A DNA stretch of 33,904 nt from Phascolarctobacterium_A sp034086985 (GTDB lineage: Bacteria > Bacillota > Negativicutes > Acidaminococcales > Acidaminococcaceae), in contig JAXDZG010000006.1 in NCBI GenBank assembly GCA_034086985.1, forward strand, positions 1-33,904, written 5' to 3'. Positions within the stretch are counted from its first letter, which is position 1. Every line of letters begins with the position of its first letter. Positions 30,126-33,904 of this stretch are shown here, piece after piece. Both the position numbers and the translations under genes were made by a program. Below the pieces are notes generated by a model. That model was not told where the DNA came from and searched no databases. It saw nothing but the letters and a program-made list of their open reading frames with translations.

Positions 30126-32087
30126 ATGATTTTAAGTGCGGAGAATTTAGCATATAGTTATGGGGCGCGGACGCTGTTTGAAGATGTGACCTTTAATGTG
30201 GAGGAGGGGGACAAGTATGGCATTATCGGTGTCAATGGCACTGGTAAGAGTACTTTGCTGCGGATGATTGCTACACGCGATGCAGGTGAGAAGGGCAAGC
30301 TGACTATCCCTGGAAATGTGGTGATGGAGTATTTGCCACAGGATCCGCCCTTTGATGCAGAGGCTACAGTGCTGGAGCAGATTTTCCGCGGTGATTCGCC
30401 GCTGATGGTGCTGCTGCGCGAGTATGAGATGGCTGTGGAGCAGGTTGCGGAGCAGCCGGAGGATGCCAAGGCGCAAAGGCTGCTGCTGGAGCTCCAGCAG
30501 CGTATGGATGAGCAGTTTGCCTGGCAGCTGGAAAGCGAGGCCAAGGCGGTGCTGACGCAATTGGGCATCACTCGCTTACAACAAAAGATGGGTGAGCTAA
30601 GTGGTGGCCAGCGCAAGCGCGTAGCCTTGGCCGGTGTGCTGGTGCGCCCCAGCGACCTTTTGATTTTGGACGAGCCCACCAACCATATGGATAATGCCAC
30701 CGTGGCATGGCTGGAGCAGCAGCTCATGAAGCGCAAGGGAGCACTGCTTATGGTAACCCATGACCGTTATTTCTTTGATAGAGTTGTCAATCGCACCTTG
30801 GAAATAGACGGTGGCAAGGGCTACGTTTATGTGGGTAACTACAGCTTATTCCTGCAAAAGCGGGAGGAGCGGCGCATAGCGGAGGCCAGCGCCGCGCAAA
30901 AGCTGCGTAATATTTATCGGCGCGAGCTGGCTTGGATTAGTCGCGGCGCGGAAGCGCGCCGCACGAAAAAGAAGGATCGGGTGGAGCGCTTTGCCCAAAT
31001 CGAGTCCGAGGTGAAGAATGTCAAAACCGAGGCCAATTTGGAAATGTCCTCGGTGAGCAGCCGCTTGGGCAAGACTATTATTGAGCTAAATCATATTTCT
31101 ATGAAATATGATGGCATCGACTATCTCAAGGACTTCAGCTATATTTTGCTGCGCAACGATAGGGTGGGCATTATCGGCCCTAATGGGGCCGGCAAGTCCA
31201 CCCTGATGGATATTATCGCTGGTCGCTGCGCGCCCACCGGCGGCAGCATGACCGTGGGCCAGACCGTAAAAATAGGCTATTTTGCTCAGCATAGCGAGTT
31301 TAGCGATAGCAATATGCGGGTGCTGGAATATATCAAAGAGGCTAATAATTATATCGAGACAGCGGATGGGCAGCGCATCAGCGCAGCCCAAATGCTGGAG
31401 CGTTTTCTCTTTCCGCCGGAGCTGCAGTGGGTGCCGGTCAATAAGCTCAGCGGCGGCGAGCAGCGCCGCCTGTACCTGCTTAGGGTGCTGATGACGGCAC
31501 CCAACGTGCTGCTCCTGGACGAGCCCACCAACGATTTAGATATTCCAACTTTGTCCGTGTTAGAGGACTATCTAGATAGCTTTGCAGGCGCAGTTATTGC
31601 TGTTTCCCACGACCGTTATTTCTTGGATCGCTTTGCACAAAAGCTTTTTGCTATCGAGGGCAATGGGCATGTGCAGTCCTATATCGGTGGCTACAGCGAT
31701 TATGAGGAGGCTATTGCTGCCAAGCAGGCTGGCGAGCAGATCGAGAAGGGAAAGCCTGCTGGGAAGGGCTCCGTAGCTGCTCCAGCTGCCCATGCAGCTC
31801 CTGCGAAGGCGGGGCAGGCAGCTTCTAATTCAGCAGGAGCTGCAGAGCAGGGCTCTGCTACTCCCACGAAAACGAAGCTGACCTACGCGGAGCGCTTGGA
31901 GCTGCAGAAGCTGGAGCAGGAAATGGGCCGCAGCGAGGCAGAGCTGAAGATGCTGGCGCTGGAAATGAATAATTGCGGCAGCAATTATGGAAAGCTGGCG
32001 GAGCTGACGGCGCGCCAGCAGGAGGTACAGAACAAGCTGGAGGAAATGGAGGAGCGCTGGCTGTATCTGTCAGAGTTTGAAGGCTAG
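30126..32087 (+). CDS. ABC-F family ATPase (Uup-like)
   Basis: A 653-aa soluble protein with two ABC domains and no membrane part. First: Walker A GVNGTGKST (35-43), LSGGQRKRVALAGVL, LLILDEPTNHMD. Second: GPNGAGKST, LSGGEQRRLYLLRVL, VLLLDEPTNDLD. They are joined by a charged linker (the ribosome P-site-reaching element of the family). An Ala/Gly-rich flexible stretch (about 545-590) precedes a C-terminal coiled coil (LTYAERLELQKLEQEM), as in Uup. ABC-F proteins act on ribosomes; Uup also affects branched DNA stability. AGGAG selects the ATG at 30126 over an in-frame ATG at 30105. Confidence 0.9.
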   Translation: MILSAENLAYSYGARTLFEDVTFNVEEGDKYGIIGVNGTGKSTLLRMIATRDAGEKGKLTIPGNVVMEYLPQDPPFDAEATVLEQIFRGDSPLMVLLREYEMAVEQVAEQPEDAKAQRLLLELQQRMDEQFAWQLESEAKAVLTQLGITRLQQKMGELSGGQRKRVALAGVLVRPSDLLILDEPTNHMDNATVAWLEQQLMKRKGALLMVTHDRYFFDRVVNRTLEIDGGKGYVYVGNYSLFLQKREERRIAEASAAQKLRNIYRRELAWISRGAEARRTKKKDRVERFAQIESEVKNVKTEANLEMSSVSSRLGKTIIELNHISMKYDGIDYLKDFSYILLRNDRVGIIGPNGAGKSTLMDIIAGRCAPTGGSMTVGQTVKIGYFAQHSEFSDSNMRVLEYIKEANNYIETADGQRISAAQMLERFLFPPELQWVPVNKLSGGEQRRLYLLRVLMTAPNVLLLDEPTNDLDIPTLSVLEDYLDSFAGAVIAVSHDRYFLDRFAQKLFAIEGNGHVQSYIGGYSDYEEAIAAKQAGEQIEKGKPAGKGSVAAPAAHAAPAKAGQAASNSAGAAEQGSATPTKTKLTYAERLELQKLEQEMGRSEAELKMLALEMNNCGSNYGKLAELTARQQEVQNKLEEMEERWLYLSEFEG

Positions 32088-32149
32088 AGGAGTCCTTCCT
32101 TACAAGGGTGATTCTTTTCAGCTGTGAAGGAGTTTATTAGGGAGTAACA

Positions 32150-33502
32150 ATGATTAAAGCTTTAGATAGAAATTATCGGGATAAGCTGCGCCGCTTACTC
32201 AGCGTCATGTTGCCCATCATCTGTACCCAGATTGCGATTATGGGCATGAACTTTTTTGATGCCAGCATGTCGGGACAGGCCGGTGATGTGGATTTGGCAG
32301 GCGCTGCCATCGGCGGTAATATTTGGATGCCCATCCAGACAGGCATCAGCGGCATTTTGATGGCAGCCATGCCCTTGGTGGCCAATCTTTTGGGTGCCGG
32401 TGAAAAAGAAAAAATTACAGTGGTAGTGCGTCACGGTTTATTTTTGGCATCAGCCTTTGCGCTAGTGGTTTTGGGCGCTGGCATAGCCATTTTGCCCCAT
32501 TTTTTGCAGGGCATGGGCTTGGAGCCGGAGGTTTATCATGTGGCGCTGTGGTATCTGGCAGGATTAGGCTTAGGTGTGGTGCCCTTTTTTATGATTACGC
32601 CCTTGCGCAGTCTGGTCGACACCTTGGGCTATACGCATCTGACCATGCGTATTTATCTTTTGGCTCTACCTATAAATGCTTGCCTTAATTATGTATTGAT
32701 TTTTGGCAAGCTAGGGCTGCCAAGATTAGGCGGTATTGGCGCGGGCGTGGCCTCAGGGCTGACCTTCTGGCTGCTTTTGGGTATTTTTGCTTGGGTTATC
32801 AGTAGCCTAGCGCCCTTTAAAAATTATCATGTTTTTGGCTTTATGCGGCCTGCTTACAGCTGGCTGAAGGAATATTTACGCATTGGCGTGCCCATGGGTA
32901 TTTCTATTTTTATGGAAACCAGTATTTTTGGTGTCGTAGCTTTGTTTATTGCTAAGTTTGGCACGGAGACCATTGCGGCTCATCAGGCGGCCTTGAATTT
33001 TTCCTCGTTAATTTATATGCTGCCCTTGAGCTTTTCCTTGGCCCTGACCATTGTGGTAGGTGTGGAATATGGTGCAAAAAATTATCAGGGCGCTCGCGAT
33101 TATGTGACCATTGGCTTGCAGACGAGCCTTGGTATCGCGGGCTTTTATATGCTGGCAGAGTATATTTTGCGGGAGCAGATAGCCTTTATCTATACGAATA
33201 ATGTGGAAGTGGTGGCCTTGGTGAAGGTGTTCTTGCTTTATGCTATAGGCTGGCAGGCGGGCGATGCCATTGCAGCACCGATTCAGGGTATTTTGCGTGG
33301 CTATAAGGATGTGGATGCGACCTTTTGGGCGAGCATGCTGGCCTATTGGGGAATTTGTTTACCCTTGGGACTGTTTCTAGACTATAAGGTAGGTAATGGT
33401 GCTTTCGCCTATTGGCAGAGCCTCGACTGCGGCGTAATTAGCAGCGCGACGCTATTGTCTATACGTTTGTTATGGTTACAGAAAAGAATAAGTAATAAGT
33501 AA
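32150..33502 (+). CDS. MATE family efflux transporter
   Basis: A 450-aa inner-membrane protein with 12 hydrophobic segments in two similar halves, full length for MATE/NorM-like exporters, which expel cationic drugs or metabolites with Na+ or H+. Family features: PIICTQIAIMGMNFFDASMSG near the start, and IPLRSLVDTLGYT-like and PIQGILRGYKDVD motifs. AGGGAG lies before the ATG. The last codons (ISNK and stop) lie within the left arm of repeat copy E, so the repeat has supplied the end of the protein. Substrate unknown. Confidence 0.9.
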   Translation: MIKALDRNYRDKLRRLLSVMLPIICTQIAIMGMNFFDASMSGQAGDVDLAGAAIGGNIWMPIQTGISGILMAAMPLVANLLGAGEKEKITVVVRHGLFLASAFALVVLGAGIAILPHFLQGMGLEPEVYHVALWYLAGLGLGVVPFFMITPLRSLVDTLGYTHLTMRIYLLALPINACLNYVLIFGKLGLPRLGGIGAGVASGLTFWLLLGIFAWVISSLAPFKNYHVFGFMRPAYSWLKEYLRIGVPMGISIFMETSIFGVVALFIAKFGTETIAAHQAALNFSSLIYMLPLSFSLALTIVVGVEYGAKNYQGARDYVTIGLQTSLGIAGFYMLAEYILREQIAFIYTNNVEVVALVKVFLLYAIGWQAGDAIAAPIQGILRGYKDVDATFWASMLAYWGICLPLGLFLDYKVGNGAFAYWQSLDCGVISSATLLSIRLLWLQKRISNK

Positions 33503-33745
33503 GCAGCAAGCTCGCAAGTGATTTTCAAGCGAGTCGCCAAATTGTGCAAGTGCCGCGCACGCAGCAGAATTTGCGCAGGGAGCTGTCCCCTTGGGGGCTT
33601 AACGCAAATTTCGTGGGGTTCAATTGGCCTCTGCGGGGTACTATTTGTCTCGCAGAATAATCTAGGTTTTCGAACCCTTGAGGCCATTGTACCAAGCCAC
33701 TCATTTGCTAAAAATCACAGCTCCCTTGCTGCTTACTTATTTACT
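33488..33745 (+). repeat. Dispersed palindromic element, copy E (long form)
   Basis: About 258 bp. Left arm AGTAATAAGTAAGCAGCAAG is matched by CTTGCTGCTTACTTATTTACT on the right with one extra base; this is the best-paired copy. Further inward GTGATTTT pairs with AAAATCAC. It carries the internal module with small differences (CCGCGCAC for CCACGCAC, TTGGGGGCTTAACG at the end). Its left end overlaps the stop codon of the MATE gene. Confidence 0.9.
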
Positions 33746-33765
33746 TTATAGTTCAAATAAATCAA

Positions 33766-33853
33766 GGCTCTGTCACAACAAATGGTTGATTTTTGACGAG
33801 AAATAGCGTATAATAATAGTAAGAAACAGTACCACCGAAGGAGGTAATTGGAT
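33766..33853 (+). promoter_or_regulatory. Promoter region of the last gene
   Basis: TTGATT at 33786-33791 and a perfect TATAAT at 33809-33814 with a 17-bp spacer; AAGGAGG follows near 33839. The stretch starts with GGCTCTGTCACAACA (33766), which resembles the left ends of ISL3-type insertion sequences, so an IS may begin here. Confidence 0.6.
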
Positions 33854-33904
33854 ATGCCTACTATCAAAGACGCATTAGATATTATCGGTAAGTTGACTGT
33901 CGCA
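33854..33904 (+). CDS. Start of a gene cut by the window end
   Basis: ATG behind AAGGAGG and a good promoter; 17 codons (MPTIKDALDIIGKLTVA) are visible before the window ends. Not recognised. If the upstream GGCTCTGTCACAACA is an IS end this could be a transposase; otherwise it is a host gene. Confidence 0.5.
   Translation, partial: MPTIKDALDIIGKLTVA

Noticed and set aside
33793..33814. TTGACG as -35 for the TATAAT at 33809
   Set aside because: The spacer is 10 bp; TTGATT at 33786 gives 17 bp and is the better choice.

Overview
The window looks like a chromosome segment from an anaerobic Negativicute, a Firmicute with an outer membrane, possibly an Acidaminococcaceae/Phascolarctobacterium-type gut organism (the family is inference). 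The reasons are strong AGGAGG ribosome binding sites and Firmicute-like protein families next to a Gram-negative type autotransporter with a C-terminal beta-barrel, plus a strictly anaerobic iron-sulfur/flavin operon. No rRNA, tRNA or CRISPR array was seen.

Layout. Positions 1-1375 hold a frameshifted membrane LuxR-type regulator. A long hairpin-rich leader precedes a repeat-rich autotransporter adhesin (1864-4998) followed by a small tautomerase. A strong promoter and a short terminated transcript (about 5558-5669) lead into an Rpn-type PD-(D/E)XK nuclease. A decayed DUF554 gene and an IS3-family remnant lie at 6576-6957. Threonine aldolase and a DedA membrane protein lie on the minus strand. 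Everything after 9000 is on the plus strand: methionine aminopeptidase, purine permease plus adenine deaminase, a DUF815 ATPase, a secreted protein of unknown function and an AGCS amino acid symporter. Next come the redox operon (17058-26029), a lipoprotein barnase with its barstar, a nitrate/sulfonate/taurine-type ABC transporter, an ABC-F ATPase, a MATE exporter, and the first codons of another gene.

The central unit is hdrB-hdrC-hdrA-flxD-flxC-flxB-flxA, almost all overlapping, followed after a 219-bp gap by an SdhB-like iron-sulfur protein and a fumarate-reductase-like flavoprotein with no membrane anchor. In known HdrABC-FlxABCD systems FlxA oxidises NADH and the HdrA flavin bifurcates electrons to ferredoxin and to a disulfide at HdrB. 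The added soluble fumarate-reductase pair suggests that fumarate may be the high-potential acceptor here (inference).

The second notable discovery is a dispersed palindromic element of 187-266 bp. Five copies, all in the same orientation, sit only between plus-strand genes. The arms differ between copies but stay complementary within each copy, which is the covariation expected of a conserved hairpin. Three copies carry an extra internal module of about 66-70 nt that the other two lack.
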